DNA of 49,373 nucleotides from JBAXPW01 sp037132015 (GCA_037132015.1 JBAXPW010000001.1:1-49373), one strand, 5' to 3'. Numbered from the stretch's first letter, positions 34,501 to 42,888 are shown. Notes: a model not told the origin generated them from the sequence alone. Made by a program: numbers and translations.

Positions 34501-36445
34501 AATTTGTAGTATTTGTTGGATATACCCAGAAAGCAACTGATTGGACATTAGAAATAGTTGATGTAATATTAAAATATTTTGATGATCCATTCATGACTGG
34601 TGCTTTTCCGAATTTTCCTCCTGAAAAGGTTATGGTTCCATTATTTGTTAATGTTGCACTGTTACCAGAAGAATCAGAGACATTGCCAGAAGATTCATCA
34701 AGTTTCCAATACCCTATTTGTCCATTAGATAAAGTGTTTTGTTTTGCTCCTCCCATATTTGTTGTTACTCCTTCAATACTTTGTTTTGCAATGTAGTTCA
34801 TCTTTACTTGATTTGATGAGAGAGCATAGGGATATACTTTAACTTCATCAATGTAACCTGACCAAGCAAATAGAATTGGCGATTGATAAGAGATGTTGAG
34901 TGTAGATGAATTTAATGTATTAACGCTATAATCATAAATACATATGTCATTATTTCCAAGTGCACCATTATTATCAAGAATAAGATTGAGGCTGTTACCT
35001 GAAGCCCATCCAGTACGATTAATTATTTCTTGTATTATAGTGCTTAAATCAGGACTACTATACCGAGTATTGTTGACCCACGATGATGGTGTATAAAGAA
35101 TACTAGCACTAGTATATATCATATTCCTTGGAAGATTGGTTCCAGAAGGCAACGAGGCGTTATCAATTGCATTTCCCTTAAATATTAAGTCAGGAATACT
35201 ATTTCCAATGCCACATGATGTGTTACTAAGAATAGCACTGGTGATAGTTGTTCCTCGAGGAATAGTAACATTCGTAAAATTCCATACAGCTGTTTCTGTA
35301 CTTGTATTCCAATAACCAGCTGAAATATTAACTCCATCCCACGTACTCCACTGATTACCATCATTAGCTGTGTTACTAATGGTTTGACTAAAAGTGCTAA
35401 TGGGCATATTAGAACTAACAAAAAAAGAAGTAGAAGAACCATTCAGAGAACCTGAAGCAACTAATGATGCATCTTGTCCTATCAACTGTCCATCAATATA
35501 AAGTTGTATAGTCGTTGCAGTTTTAACAGCTGAAAGATGATGCCATATATTATCATTATAAGTCGTAGTTGAACATGCCTCATCATCAGGCCCCCACGTG
35601 TTGTCATCGTCAATGCCAAAACACACTACTCCTGAAGTTTTCATATATATGGCATAACCAGCTGTGCTATATCTTCCTATAATTTGTTGATTTTGAGAAG
35701 GAGCAGATAAAGGGTGTTTAAACCATAAAGAAATACTCATACTACCACTACTTGCATTCAACTCTGTATCATTACTATATGTTCTATTGATGTAGCTAGT
35801 AGATCCATTAAACAGATAGCAGTTACCACTCACACATTGATCAGAGCCGACACGAGTTGGACTTGAAGTACCAACCCCAAGTGATCCTGAGTTTTGATAA
35901 TTCGTAGAATCTTTGACTACAGTCGCATTATCCTGATCAAAAGACCAACTAAGGACCGGACCTTTACTTGTTTCCTCAGTTAAAAAAGTTGGTCCTGATG
36001 TTGGTGTAAACGTTGCGTTACTAAAATTAGATGTTTGGGAAGCGCTTGAAGCCTGAGAATTGCCATAATACATAAAAACACTTGTTGAAGCAGTGCCTCC
36101 GTTAATCTCAGGTATAAGAACATAAAAACTTGTAGAAGTAGTGTTGCATGCTCCACCAGCAGAATTATAAAAATACTGTAATGCTTTTCCATTTTGATCG
36201 GTAAAACGAACATCAGCGCATGTTGATAGCATTTTACCTGCGGATATAAGGACAGATGTATTTACGAGATATTGAATTTTTTGAAATGTTGTCCCAGTAT
36301 TCGTATTATTTACCAATATTTTTTGTCTGTATCGATAATCATCGTCATACCATGCAGAGCTTAGTACAGGTCTAAATAACCAATACCATATACTTGTAGA
36401 TACTATCAAAAACACAACAAATAACATAAATAAACGTCTCTTCAT
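31505..36445 (-). CDS. Giant surface protein with DUF2341 and six LamG-like domains
   Basis: This roughly 1646-residue protein has a signal or anchor helix MKRRLFMLFVVFLIVSTSIW (ATG 36443-36445 preferred over longer starts), then a DUF2341 domain beginning WYDDDYRYRQKILV. Six LamG/concanavalin-A-like modules follow, marked by their openings SWSFDQDN, GYWKLDES, AYWNFDEK, ANWSFDEG, GEWKFDDK and GYWKMDEC and by IDDVRIYNYAL-type ends. LamG modules bind sugars or proteins. Between the last strands of module one sits a separate beta domain of about 180 residues with IPRGTTITSAIL and IIQEIINRTGW. There is no obvious C-terminal membrane anchor. It is probably an adhesin or host-contact protein. Confidence 0.9.
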   Translation of the reverse strand: MKRRLFMLFVVFLIVSTSIWYWLFRPVLSSAWYDDDYRYRQKILVNNTNTGTTFQKIQYLVNTSVLISAGKMLSTCADVRFTDQNGKALQYFYNSAGGACNTTSTSFYVLIPEINGGTASTSVFMYYGNSQASSASQTSNFSNATFTPTSGPTFLTEETSKGPVLSWSFDQDNATVVKDSTNYQNSGSLGVGTSSPTRVGSDQCVSGNCYLFNGSTSYINRTYSNDTELNASSGSMSISLWFKHPLSAPSQNQQIIGRYSTAGYAIYMKTSGVVCFGIDDDNTWGPDDEACSTTTYNDNIWHHLSAVKTATTIQLYIDGQLIGQDASLVASGSLNGSSTSFFVSSNMPISTFSQTISNTANDGNQWSTWDGVNISAGYWNTSTETAVWNFTNVTIPRGTTITSAILSNTSCGIGNSIPDLIFKGNAIDNASLPSGTNLPRNMIYTSASILYTPSSWVNNTRYSSPDLSTIIQEIINRTGWASGNSLNLILDNNGALGNNDICIYDYSVNTLNSSTLNISYQSPILFAWSGYIDEVKVYPYALSSNQVKMNYIAKQSIEGVTTNMGGAKQNTLSNGQIGYWKLDESSGNVSDSSGNSATLTNNGTITFSGGKFGKAPVMNGSSKYFNITSTISNVQSVAFWVYPTNTTNYYINLNGTTYITSTTGNLSATGFTSPTIYINGESNTTLTTNTWSHVVVTSTAPISGSTFEIGRANSLYLSNLSQIDEVRLYNRALAPSEVDRIYNYAPEPVAYWNFDEKVGTIAYDSSLNNNSTTASTGSPTWTTGKYGSAISFSGINAYVTAPASASLDFEGQQPFSFSVWIKPQLTGGEANPRVFYKERFTSATNRGGYYLDMPNSGTTCFWITNNTNSSSACTTISSNQWTHIAGVYDGSTTSIYKDGIFITSSATYTGGPGTHPTQIFNIGGGSTYSWNGIIDDFKIYNYTRTSKQIIEDMNADHPIVGTPFGGTVANWSFDEGYGTVIHDKVSSLNNLTLSNSTGWTSSGKFGGAYAGANNLRATLLNNSGSFDFVGFEDFTLSSWFKRSSISADEYIYYKQANNAGYTVYMSSTGKIIFGTGGTGTFPQDSIGTNAPTRYDDGVWHHFAGVKNGVNSLKLYIDGNLVDSKVALSGTGSLVNTGTIYVGDRNATDGTDEFLGNLDNLRLYRGALSQSDILADYNQGKTVVLGALSTTSDGSTPSNGVDRSYCVPGDTTTCNPPIGEWKFDDKIGTTALDSSGNNRSGALSNSPTWTTGKYGSALLFNGSSQNVIINPNNGLSATSGSISAWVYPTVSSPTANEMIVEGNRETNRIYLTRLPTTGNLGISLGNNSNIDSGIVIPINTWSYVGMTWNSGTYAIYFNGKNVSTSTYSGLTSLDGYSSIGSYSDLVAPDSWFTGKIDMVRMFNYARTPAQIAWDYNRGQPIGYWKMDECQGNTAHDSSSFGNNGTITIGGTGSYTISGACNSGTATEAWNAGTTGKFNGATALDGTDDYISTSNIALITSNATAYSNVSWGGWFNPSATATSKTLVHKNNEFRLTTNASAYPVCEIYSTTWQVGATSTVALSNSTWTHVMCIYNGTTLETYINGNKIASVARTNVVTSSSATGLNIGRDSAGTGYFAGLIDDVRIYNYALTPQQIQMGMNEGSAVRF

Positions 36446-36552
36446 AGTTGAATTGTATGGGTAGAAGTAGTATTTAGACATTATGGCAGGCTCGTATACA
36501 AAAAACAACTATGAAATACGCAACTAATACGGAAATTTTACAACGGTCAGTA

Positions 36553-36558
36553 TATAAT
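36553..36558 (+). promoter_or_regulatory. Start-codon-proximal -10 box
   Basis: TATAAT lies five bases before the ATG of the exonuclease-GIY-YIG gene. RNA would begin at or just past the ATG, so translation would have to use a leaderless message. The 117-base divergent gap to the LamG gene start holds no other clear element. Confidence 0.5.
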
Positions 36559-36563
36559 ACTTC

Positions 36564-37985
36564 ATGGACTTTTCCTCACTTGCTTTTGTGGATATAGAAA
36601 CAACAGGTACCAGTCATGAAAATGATCGAATCATCGAGATTGGCGTATTACGTGTACAAAATGGTGAAGTTATTGAGACATTTTCTTCACTTATCAATCC
36701 TCAAGTTGAGGTGCCTGATTTTATACAACGCATGACGGGAATTGATACAAATTTACTTCACAGCGCTCCTCTCTTCTCTGAAGTTGCTGATACGATTTTT
36801 CGACTTGTTGATACATCTGTATTTGTTGCTCATAATGTAGGGTTTGATTATAGCTTTCTTAAATCAGAATTTAGTCGACTTGATAGACAATTTCTTGCTC
36901 CTCGTTTATGTACGGTAAAGTTATCACGCACATTATATCCTCAATATCAAAAACACGGACTTGATACGTTAATGGAGCGATTTAATTTTATAGTTGAGCG
37001 ACGTCATCGTGCGATGGATGATGCGCATGCAGTGTGGCAATTTTATCAAATGATACAAAAACAATTTCCTTCGGAAGAGCTTCAAAAAACATTACATCAA
37101 TTGACTCGTCATTATCAAATACCAAAATCATTTAGTGCGGATGAAATTGATAGGCTCCCAACTGGTCCGGGCATATATATATTTTATGATATAAATCGTC
37201 ATCCTCTCTATATTGGAAAAAGTAATACTGTTCGTGAGCGAGTGCTTGCGCACTTTTCCGATACGTTAACATCTGATAAAGAAATGGATATGGCACAACA
37301 AGTACATTATGTAGAAGCAATCTCAACAATTGGAGAATTGGGAGCAGAACTTCTTGAGGTTGAAAAAATTAAACAACTGAAACCCATATATAACAAAAAA
37401 ATGCGAAAAAAATCAGTTCAATATGTCCTCATTTATTCTCCTGATGATGAAGGGTATTATCATGTGAGGTGTGAAGAAGTCGTATCAGCAATTCCATCTG
37501 AAATGTTGAACTCATTATTGGGAATCTATACATCAAAAGCTCAAGCAAAAAATTCACTTATCCGACTATGTGCTACATTTTCATTATGTCCACAATTTTT
37601 AGGATTAGAAAAAAGATCAGCATCTTGTTTTGCGCATAAATCAGGTAGATGTAATGGAGCATGTGTTGGAATAGAAAAACCGCAAGTATATAATCGGCGC
37701 ATGTTGACAGCATTTTCAAGAAGTAGAATAATGAGATGGCCATACCAAGGAATGATTGTCGTAAAAGAACAAAGCAGTGATAAAAATATTGCCTATATAT
37801 TTAAGGACTGGATATATTTAGGAACGATAGAGATGAAAGATCAGGCACAAGAGCTTAATTTATTTGAGAATACTGAATTTGATTACAATTTATATTCAAT
37901 ATTAAAAAACTTTTTGGTTTATAATAGACAGAAACATGCTATTTCAAACATCTCTGATAAAGAAATCTCTGAGATGACGAAATAA
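36564..37985 (+). CDS. DnaQ-like 3'-5' exonuclease fused to a GIY-YIG nuclease domain
   Basis: This 473-residue protein begins with a DEDDh exonuclease: FVDIETTGT (Asp 10, Glu 12), VFVAHNVGFDYSFLK and HRAMDDAHAVW with the catalytic His-Asp. A GIY-YIG endonuclease domain follows at about residues 199-290: GPGIYIFYDINRHPLYIGKS, then ELLEVEKIKQLKPIYNKKMR. The last 180 residues, with CFAHKSGRCNGACVG, resemble the UvrC/Cho middle region. Fusions of epsilon-type exonuclease with a UvrC-type nuclease are known in other bacteria and are thought to act in DNA repair. It converges on the DsbA-like gene with a one-base gap. Confidence 0.92.
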   Translation: MDFSSLAFVDIETTGTSHENDRIIEIGVLRVQNGEVIETFSSLINPQVEVPDFIQRMTGIDTNLLHSAPLFSEVADTIFRLVDTSVFVAHNVGFDYSFLKSEFSRLDRQFLAPRLCTVKLSRTLYPQYQKHGLDTLMERFNFIVERRHRAMDDAHAVWQFYQMIQKQFPSEELQKTLHQLTRHYQIPKSFSADEIDRLPTGPGIYIFYDINRHPLYIGKSNTVRERVLAHFSDTLTSDKEMDMAQQVHYVEAISTIGELGAELLEVEKIKQLKPIYNKKMRKKSVQYVLIYSPDDEGYYHVRCEEVVSAIPSEMLNSLLGIYTSKAQAKNSLIRLCATFSLCPQFLGLEKRSASCFAHKSGRCNGACVGIEKPQVYNRRMLTAFSRSRIMRWPYQGMIVVKEQSSDKNIAYIFKDWIYLGTIEMKDQAQELNLFENTEFDYNLYSILKNFLVYNRQKHAISNISDKEISEMTK

Positions 37986-37986
37986 A

Positions 37987-38637
37987 TTATTTCAACTTAC
38001 TAAGAAGTTCATCATATGTGCGATATTCGAGCTTTTCCCCATTTAGGAATAATGTTGGAGTTGAACTAATACCATATTTTACACCTTCTGAAGCATCCAA
38101 ATTTACTCTATCTTTGACTTGTTGTGATAGTCTATCTGACTTAAATTTTTCAACATCAAGATTGAGATCTTTTGCATAGGTATCAAATAGTATTTCTGGG
38201 TTATCAGACTTAGCCCATATTTCTTGGTTCTTAAAGATTACATCGCTATATTCCCAAAATTTTCCTTGGATGCTTGCAGATTCAACTGCCCACGATGCTC
38301 GATCTGTATAGGGATGTGCACCACGGAGTGGAAAGTGTCGGTATACGAGAGTTATTTTTTTGGAGATTGCATTATTTGCACTCCCACTTGCTTCTACCTG
38401 ATTTTTGAAAAATTCATGAGTAGCTTTGCATGCTGGGCATTGAAAATCACTATATTCTATGAGAATATTCTTTTTTTCAGAAGACCATGCGACGTGATCA
38501 TCTGGTTTGATTTTTTTTAATGCTTCAATTATCTGAGTTGGTGATGTTTGGTTTGACGAAATATAGACAATGGTGAGAAATACGGACAACGCGATAAAAG
38601 AGATAACTCCGATAATAATATTGTTTTTTGTTAATTC
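37987..38637 (-). CDS. Membrane-anchored DsbA/thioredoxin-fold protein
   Basis: This roughly 216-residue protein has one N-terminal helix IIIGVISFIALSVFLTIVYI and an outside thioredoxin-fold domain. The active site CPAC lies in EYSDFQCPACKATHEF, and the cis-proline loop is SSTPTLFLNG. It belongs to the Thioredoxin_4/DsbA-like group that makes or shuffles disulfides outside the membrane. TTG at 38670 would add eleven residues; ATG 38637 is preferred. Possible clients here are the Cys-containing M4 peptidase and LamG proteins. No DsbB-like partner is seen in the window. Confidence 0.9.
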   Translation of the reverse strand, partial: ELTKNNIIIGVISFIALSVFLTIVYISSNQTSPTQIIEALKKIKPDDHVAWSSEKKNILIEYSDFQCPACKATHEFFKNQVEASGSANNAISKKITLVYRHFPLRGAHPYTDRASWAVESASIQGKFWEYSDVIFKNQEIWAKSDNPEILFDTYAKDLNLDVEKFKSDRLSQQVKDRVNLDASEGVKYGISSTPTLFLNGEKLEYRTYDELLSKLK

Positions 38638-38726
38638 CATAGGAGTATATATTACTCTGTTTGGCTCCAAGTTTCAAGTTCATTAAGATTGTTTTGAAGC
38701 TTCTTGGTACAATATACTTATAACAT

Positions 38727-40070
38727 ATGGGATGTATAATAATATATTTAAGATCAATATTTAATAAACAGATTGGTATTCATCATAGCTTAAACGATTC
38801 ATATAAGACAATATCAATTCCAAAGAATGTATCTTTTTTTAGAAAACTACTCGCTTTTACTGGTCCGGGATATATGATAGCAGTTGGGTATATGGATCCG
38901 GGAAATTGGGCTACAGATTTAGCAGGTGGTTCTTCATTTGGATATAAACTTTTATTTATTGTGTTAATTTCTAATCTATTTGCGATTGTGCTTCAACATT
39001 TATCAGCAAAGTTGGGTATTGCAACGGGACGGGATCTTGCACAAATGTGCAAAGATAAATTTCCTCGATTTGTAAATGTGTTTTTGTGGTTTATGGCTGA
39101 AATTATGATTGTTGCATGTGATTTGGCAGAAGTGATTGGATCTGCGATAGCAATTAAATTGTTATTTGGCATCCCTCTTCTTATCGGTGTAGTGATTACT
39201 GGATTTGATGTGCTGGTATTATTATTGTTGCAACAAAAAGGATATCGATATCTTGAAGCTATTGTGATGGTTCTTATTGGTACAATCATTCTTTGTTTTG
39301 GCATAGAAATAATTATTGCACAACCACAACTTCTTCCATTACTTCAGGGATTTATTCCAACAAAAGAACTGTTTACAAATGCTGAAATGTTATATATTTC
39401 AGTAGGTATTTTGGGAGCAACAGTGATGCCACATAATTTATATCTTCATTCATCTATAGTTCAAACACGTAACTTTTCAGAATCAAAAAGTGGAATAAAG
39501 GAGGCAATATATTTTTCTACGATTGATTCAACGTTTGCATTATTATTAGCATTTTTTGTAAATGCCTCTATCTTAATTCTTTCGGCCTCTACATTTCATA
39601 CGAGAGGTTATGAACAGGTGGCAGAGATAGAACAAGCATACAAACTTCTCTCCCCTCTTCTGGGAGTTGTTGGTGCAAGTACATTATTTGCAGTTGCGTT
39701 GTTGGCCTCGGGTCAAACCTCTACTATCACGGCAACATTAGCGGGACAAATTATTATGGAAGGGTTCCTCAATCTTCGAATGAAACCATGGATGCGTCGG
39801 TTACTTACGAGGTCTCTTGCTGTCATTCCTGCCATTCTTGTTATTTTATTATATGGCGATTTGGGATTATCAAAATTACTAATCTCAAGTCAGGTTGTGT
39901 TAAGTTTGCAGTTGTCATTTGCGGTATTTCCTCTCGTGTATTTTACGAGCAATAAACATATTATGAAGGGATTTGAAAATAAAAAATGGTTACAATATAC
40001 TGCGTACATTATTGCAATTATTATCGTTTGTCTTAATATATGGTTAGTACAAAACATTTTTTCAGGTTGA
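38727..40070 (+). CDS. Nramp-family divalent metal transporter (MntH-like)
   Basis: This 447-residue protein has eleven or so helices. The metal-site motif of helix 1 is visible as GYMDPGNWATDLAGGSSFGY, and the helix 6 motif as MPHNLYLHSSIVQTR, both with the expected Asp/Asn and Met-Pro-His residues. Nramp proteins import Mn2+, Fe2+ or similar ions together with protons. Length is near the family norm, with a short variable N-terminus. The YibE/F gene begins 31 bases before its end. A CobW-type gene follows, which strengthens a metal-homeostasis reading. Confidence 0.93.
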   Translation: MGCIIIYLRSIFNKQIGIHHSLNDSYKTISIPKNVSFFRKLLAFTGPGYMIAVGYMDPGNWATDLAGGSSFGYKLLFIVLISNLFAIVLQHLSAKLGIATGRDLAQMCKDKFPRFVNVFLWFMAEIMIVACDLAEVIGSAIAIKLLFGIPLLIGVVITGFDVLVLLLLQQKGYRYLEAIVMVLIGTIILCFGIEIIIAQPQLLPLLQGFIPTKELFTNAEMLYISVGILGATVMPHNLYLHSSIVQTRNFSESKSGIKEAIYFSTIDSTFALLLAFFVNASILILSASTFHTRGYEQVAEIEQAYKLLSPLLGVVGASTLFAVALLASGQTSTITATLAGQIIMEGFLNLRMKPWMRRLLTRSLAVIPAILVILLYGDLGLSKLLISSQVVLSLQLSFAVFPLVYFTSNKHIMKGFENKKWLQYTAYIIAIIIVCLNIWLVQNIFSG

Positions 40071-41167
40071 TTTTATCTCTATTTATTTTTGTTGTTATTG
40101 TTTCATTTCCGAGCACAGTTATTGGTCAAACACCAACAATAGTTCCTACGCTTCAAAAACCTCAAACATATGAGGCCACTATTATTGATATAGTACAAAA
40201 ATCAAAAAAGACAAATGGTGTTTTGAATGACTCTCAGGATATCAAATTAAAATTAGAGGAAGGTTCTGAAAAAGGGAAAAATGTTACTACTTCAGTTATG
40301 GTAAATCCGGGAGGAAAACAACAAGAGTATGTGAAAGGTGAACGAGTTGTCGTACAAATATCTCAAATGCCAGATGGATCAGAGTTGATCTATATCGTTG
40401 ATTATGTTCGTACGACTCCATTATTTTTGCTTTTATTTTTGTTTATTCTTATTGTTTTTATCATCGGACGATGGCGAGGATTGATGTCTATAATTGGGAT
40501 GATATTTTCATTTCTGATTATTATTCAATTTATTATTCCATCTATTATTGCAGGAAATAATCCGATTCTGATCTCTCTTCTTGCTTCAACAATAGTCCTC
40601 CCAGTAACTTTTTACATCTCCCATGGATTTAATGCAAAGACTACTATTTCAATCGTAGGAACTTGTATAGCATTGTTTTTAACAGGTATACTTGCAATCA
40701 TATTTGTGTATGCTGTTAAATTATCGGGGTTTGATAGTGATGAAGCAATGTTTTTGCAAACTATCATGGGTGAAAAAATTGATGTTCGAAATCTCTTATT
40801 AGCGGGAATTATTATTGGAGCATCGGGAGTCCTTGATGATATCACTATTTCTCAAACTGCAATTGTTGAAAAGCTCATTGATGTGCAAAAAAGACCTTCT
40901 TTTTGGCAATTATATAATCAAGCGATGGATGTGGGGAGGGATCATATAGCGTCTCTAGTTAATACAATATTTTTAGTTTATGTTGGGGCATCACTTCCTC
41001 TTTTTTTACTTTTTTCTCATGCAAACGAGTCGTATATGAAAGTGATAAATCAAGAGATTGTGGCAACCGAAATTGTACGAACATTAGTCAGTAGTATTGG
41101 CATTATTTCAGCAGTCCCCATCACAACCCTTCTTGCTTGTATTTACTTAAAAAAAAGAAGTACTTAG
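40040..41167 (+). CDS. YibE/F-family membrane protein
   Basis: This 375-residue protein has a signal-like helix with basic start (KHFFRLILSLFIFVVIVSF), an outside beta domain (about residues 40-125), and seven or so helices with the YibE/F core VNTIFLVYVGASLPLFLLF and GVLDDITISQTAIVEKLID. The family is uncharacterised but often occurs near metal or peptide transport genes. Its ATG lies 31 bases inside the Nramp gene in another frame. A TTG overlapping that gene's TGA is an alternative but would lose the basic residues. Confidence 0.9.
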   Translation: MVSTKHFFRLILSLFIFVVIVSFPSTVIGQTPTIVPTLQKPQTYEATIIDIVQKSKKTNGVLNDSQDIKLKLEEGSEKGKNVTTSVMVNPGGKQQEYVKGERVVVQISQMPDGSELIYIVDYVRTTPLFLLLFLFILIVFIIGRWRGLMSIIGMIFSFLIIIQFIIPSIIAGNNPILISLLASTIVLPVTFYISHGFNAKTTISIVGTCIALFLTGILAIIFVYAVKLSGFDSDEAMFLQTIMGEKIDVRNLLLAGIIIGASGVLDDITISQTAIVEKLIDVQKRPSFWQLYNQAMDVGRDHIASLVNTIFLVYVGASLPLFLLFSHANESYMKVINQEIVATEIVRTLVSSIGIISAVPITTLLACIYLKKRST

Positions 41168-41213
41168 AAATTGGGATATCTGTTACTATTGTATTAAGTT
41201 TATTATTATCTTT

Positions 41214-42128
41214 ATGATTCCTGTAATTCTTATCACCGGTTTTCTTGGTTCGGGTAAAACAACATTTATCAACTGGCTACTTCAAAAATATCCTGAAAAA
41301 CATATCTCAGTTATTCTCAATGAATTTGGGAATATCAAACTGGAAAGTTCATTTGTAAAAAATCAATCGGGAGATGTTGTTGAATTGGCAAATGGATGTA
41401 TGTGTTGTGTTGCAAAAAGTGATGTACCACGAGTAATAAAATATATTCTTGAAAATAGTCCATCAACTGAATTACTTCTTATTGAGGCTTCTGGTTTGTC
41501 AGACCCCGATCCGCTCAAAGAGACTCTTCAATCAGATGAGCTCTATGAAATAACATATCTTCAATCAACAGTTTGTATCATTGATTCAAAAAATTTCAAA
41601 TCTACCTATGTTGATCATCCACTAGTTTTGTCTCAATCAGCAGATGCAAATGTGATAGTGCTTTCTAAGTCTGTAATGACTTCTCAAGAGGATCTAGCAG
41701 AAGTTCGAAAGATCCTGACTTCAAATATTCCCGACTCCCCTATTCTTCTCTGGGATGATAACTTAAAACCCGAAGATCTTTTTCAAACTCTTAATCACAA
41801 GGAACATTCTCCTGAAGAAAAAGAAGAAGTTGAACATCATCATCTCCACGAAGAATATATGCAATACTGGTTTAATACAGATAAAAAAATTGATATCGGG
41901 AAGTTGCAATCTGCGTTTACTACGTTATCACCGATGATATATCGGGCAAAAGGACACGTGATATGTGCGGATGGATCTGCTCGTTTGATACAGTTTGTCT
42001 CAGGAGTTTTTGAGGTGTTACCTGCAGAAGGTACCAACATCACAAGCACCTCAATTCTTTGTCTCGGAGAGACACTTGATGCAGTTAAGATAGAAGAAGT
42101 GCTCAACCACTCTATCTTTCTTGGCTAA
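41214..42128 (+). CDS. CobW/P47K (G3E) GTPase, likely metallochaperone
   Basis: This 304-residue GTPase has Walker A GFLGSGKTTFINWLL at about residues 9-23, the metal-binding CXCC motif in ANGCMCCVAKSD (Cys 62, 64, 65), the G3 segment LLIEASGLSDP and a late VLSKSV. A His-rich stretch HHHLHEEY near residue 205 could hold metal, and a CobW C-terminal domain follows. G3E proteins deliver Zn2+, Co2+ or Ni2+ to enzymes. Together with Nramp and YibE/F it probably serves metal supply. The cargo is not readable. Confidence 0.93.
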   Translation: MIPVILITGFLGSGKTTFINWLLQKYPEKHISVILNEFGNIKLESSFVKNQSGDVVELANGCMCCVAKSDVPRVIKYILENSPSTELLLIEASGLSDPDPLKETLQSDELYEITYLQSTVCIIDSKNFKSTYVDHPLVLSQSADANVIVLSKSVMTSQEDLAEVRKILTSNIPDSPILLWDDNLKPEDLFQTLNHKEHSPEEKEEVEHHHLHEEYMQYWFNTDKKIDIGKLQSAFTTLSPMIYRAKGHVICADGSARLIQFVSGVFEVLPAEGTNITSTSILCLGETLDAVKIEEVLNHSIFLG

Positions 42129-42196
42129 TAAAACTACCAATAATTATCGATCTCATTCTCCAACGGATATATCATATTTAATATATATTTTTATAT

Positions 42197-42218
42197 GGGC
42201 GCACCTATGGGTGCGCCC
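42197..42218. repeat. GC-rich hairpin beside a REP-type transposase remnant
   Basis: GGGCGCACC (42197-42205) pairs perfectly with GGTGCGCCC (42210-42218) around loop TATG. It is by far the most GC-rich hairpin in this AT-rich neighbourhood. It lies five bases past the stop of the transposase remnant at 42223-42342, as REP or element-end hairpins do. It might also end the CobW transcript, though no T-run follows on the plus strand. Confidence 0.6.
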
Positions 42219-42222
42219 TGTA

Positions 42223-42342
42223 TTATGACGATTGTTCATACAATACATCAGATTCCCATTCAGAAGGGTTGTGAACAATATAGTTTTGAATTGAGATATG
42301 CGATGATTCCTCACGTATGATATGTTCATAATAATTTCGTTT
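42223..42342 (-). pseudogene. C-terminal remnant of a REP-associated (Y1/IS200-like) transposase
   Basis: Read leftward, the segment encodes KRNYYEHIIREESSHISIQN and then YIVHNPSEWESD, followed by a stop. This matches the well-known last block of Y1-type REP-associated transposases (QRNYYEHIIRNEKE..YIINNPLKWE). The HUH motif and catalytic Tyr region are absent, and upstream sequence in this frame is unrelated, so only the tail survives. Its frame runs into the promoter of the next rightward gene. Confidence 0.7.
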
Positions 42343-42369
42343 GAAAAATACGCAACAAATGTGTATAAT
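42341..42369 (+). promoter_or_regulatory. Strong promoter for the gene at 42376
   Basis: TTGAAA (42341-42346) and TATAAT (42364-42369) are separated by exactly 17 bases. The ATG at 42376 is six bases past the -10 box, so the message would be leaderless. This is the best full promoter seen in the window, and it decides the start of the following gene. Confidence 0.65.
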
Positions 42370-42375
42370 AATACT

Positions 42376-42888
42376 ATGGGACACGAGGAACTTCAACATC
42401 TTGAAAATCCACTTCATAGGTTTAAAGAATTATCAGCTTCTATAATAGAAAAATTTCGCTTGGAACATGCTCTGCATGGAGTATATGCGCCTCCTGATAT
42501 GACCCATATGATTGATATAAAAAAGAGTGGAAATAATACAATTTTTTCGTATTCTGATAAAGAAGATAATCCATGGGTGTACACGTTTGAGCAAAGCGCA
42601 AATGGTATGAGATTGACAGAGGTAAAAAGACAAGTATCGGATGATACAGGAACATTTACTACTAACGTTAATATTAATTATAGTGGAAACGATATCTTTT
42701 CGATTAACTCTTCTCAAAGTTATGACACTCAAACTCCTCAAGGCGTGTTGCGGACACAGGTTGATTCTCTGCATCATCAACTTAAAATAACGGAAGAAGC
42801 AATACATTTTGGAATGCTTCCTGATTATTATATCGATGAATCAGTACAACCATTGATAAGTCAATCGATTCGTCCTGATGATGGGTAA
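42376..42888 (+). CDS. Protein of unknown function
   Basis: From ATG 42376 this is about 170 residues: MGHEELQHLENPLHRFKEL, an alpha-helical start, then a beta-rich middle (NTIFSYSDKEDNPWVYTFEQ; TTNVNINYSGNDIFSINSSQ) and a helical end. There are no cysteines or membrane segments, and no family is recognised. A longer frame from 42322 would include the promoter and is rejected. Its last codons lie at the left edge of the insertion sequence and overlap the transposase frame on the other strand by 28 bases. The true C-terminus may have been lost to the insertion. Confidence 0.55.
   Translation: MGHEELQHLENPLHRFKELSASIIEKFRLEHALHGVYAPPDMTHMIDIKKSGNNTIFSYSDKEDNPWVYTFEQSANGMRLTEVKRQVSDDTGTFTTNVNINYSGNDIFSINSSQSYDTQTPQGVLRTQVDSLHHQLKITEEAIHFGMLPDYYIDESVQPLISQSIRPDDG

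Noticed and set aside
31755..34796. Many short frames antisense to or inside the LamG gene
   Set aside because: The Thr/Ser/Gly/Asn-rich repeats leave other frames open by chance. The LamG frame itself has clear domains.
36564..37985. GIY-YIG gene as a homing endonuclease
   Set aside because: It is joined to a DnaQ-like exonuclease and a UvrC/Cho-type tail, stands alone, and interrupts no gene or intron.
42322..42375. Upstream ATG for the orphan gene at 42376
   Set aside because: The extra 18 codons cover the full -35 and -10 promoter and are not protein-like.
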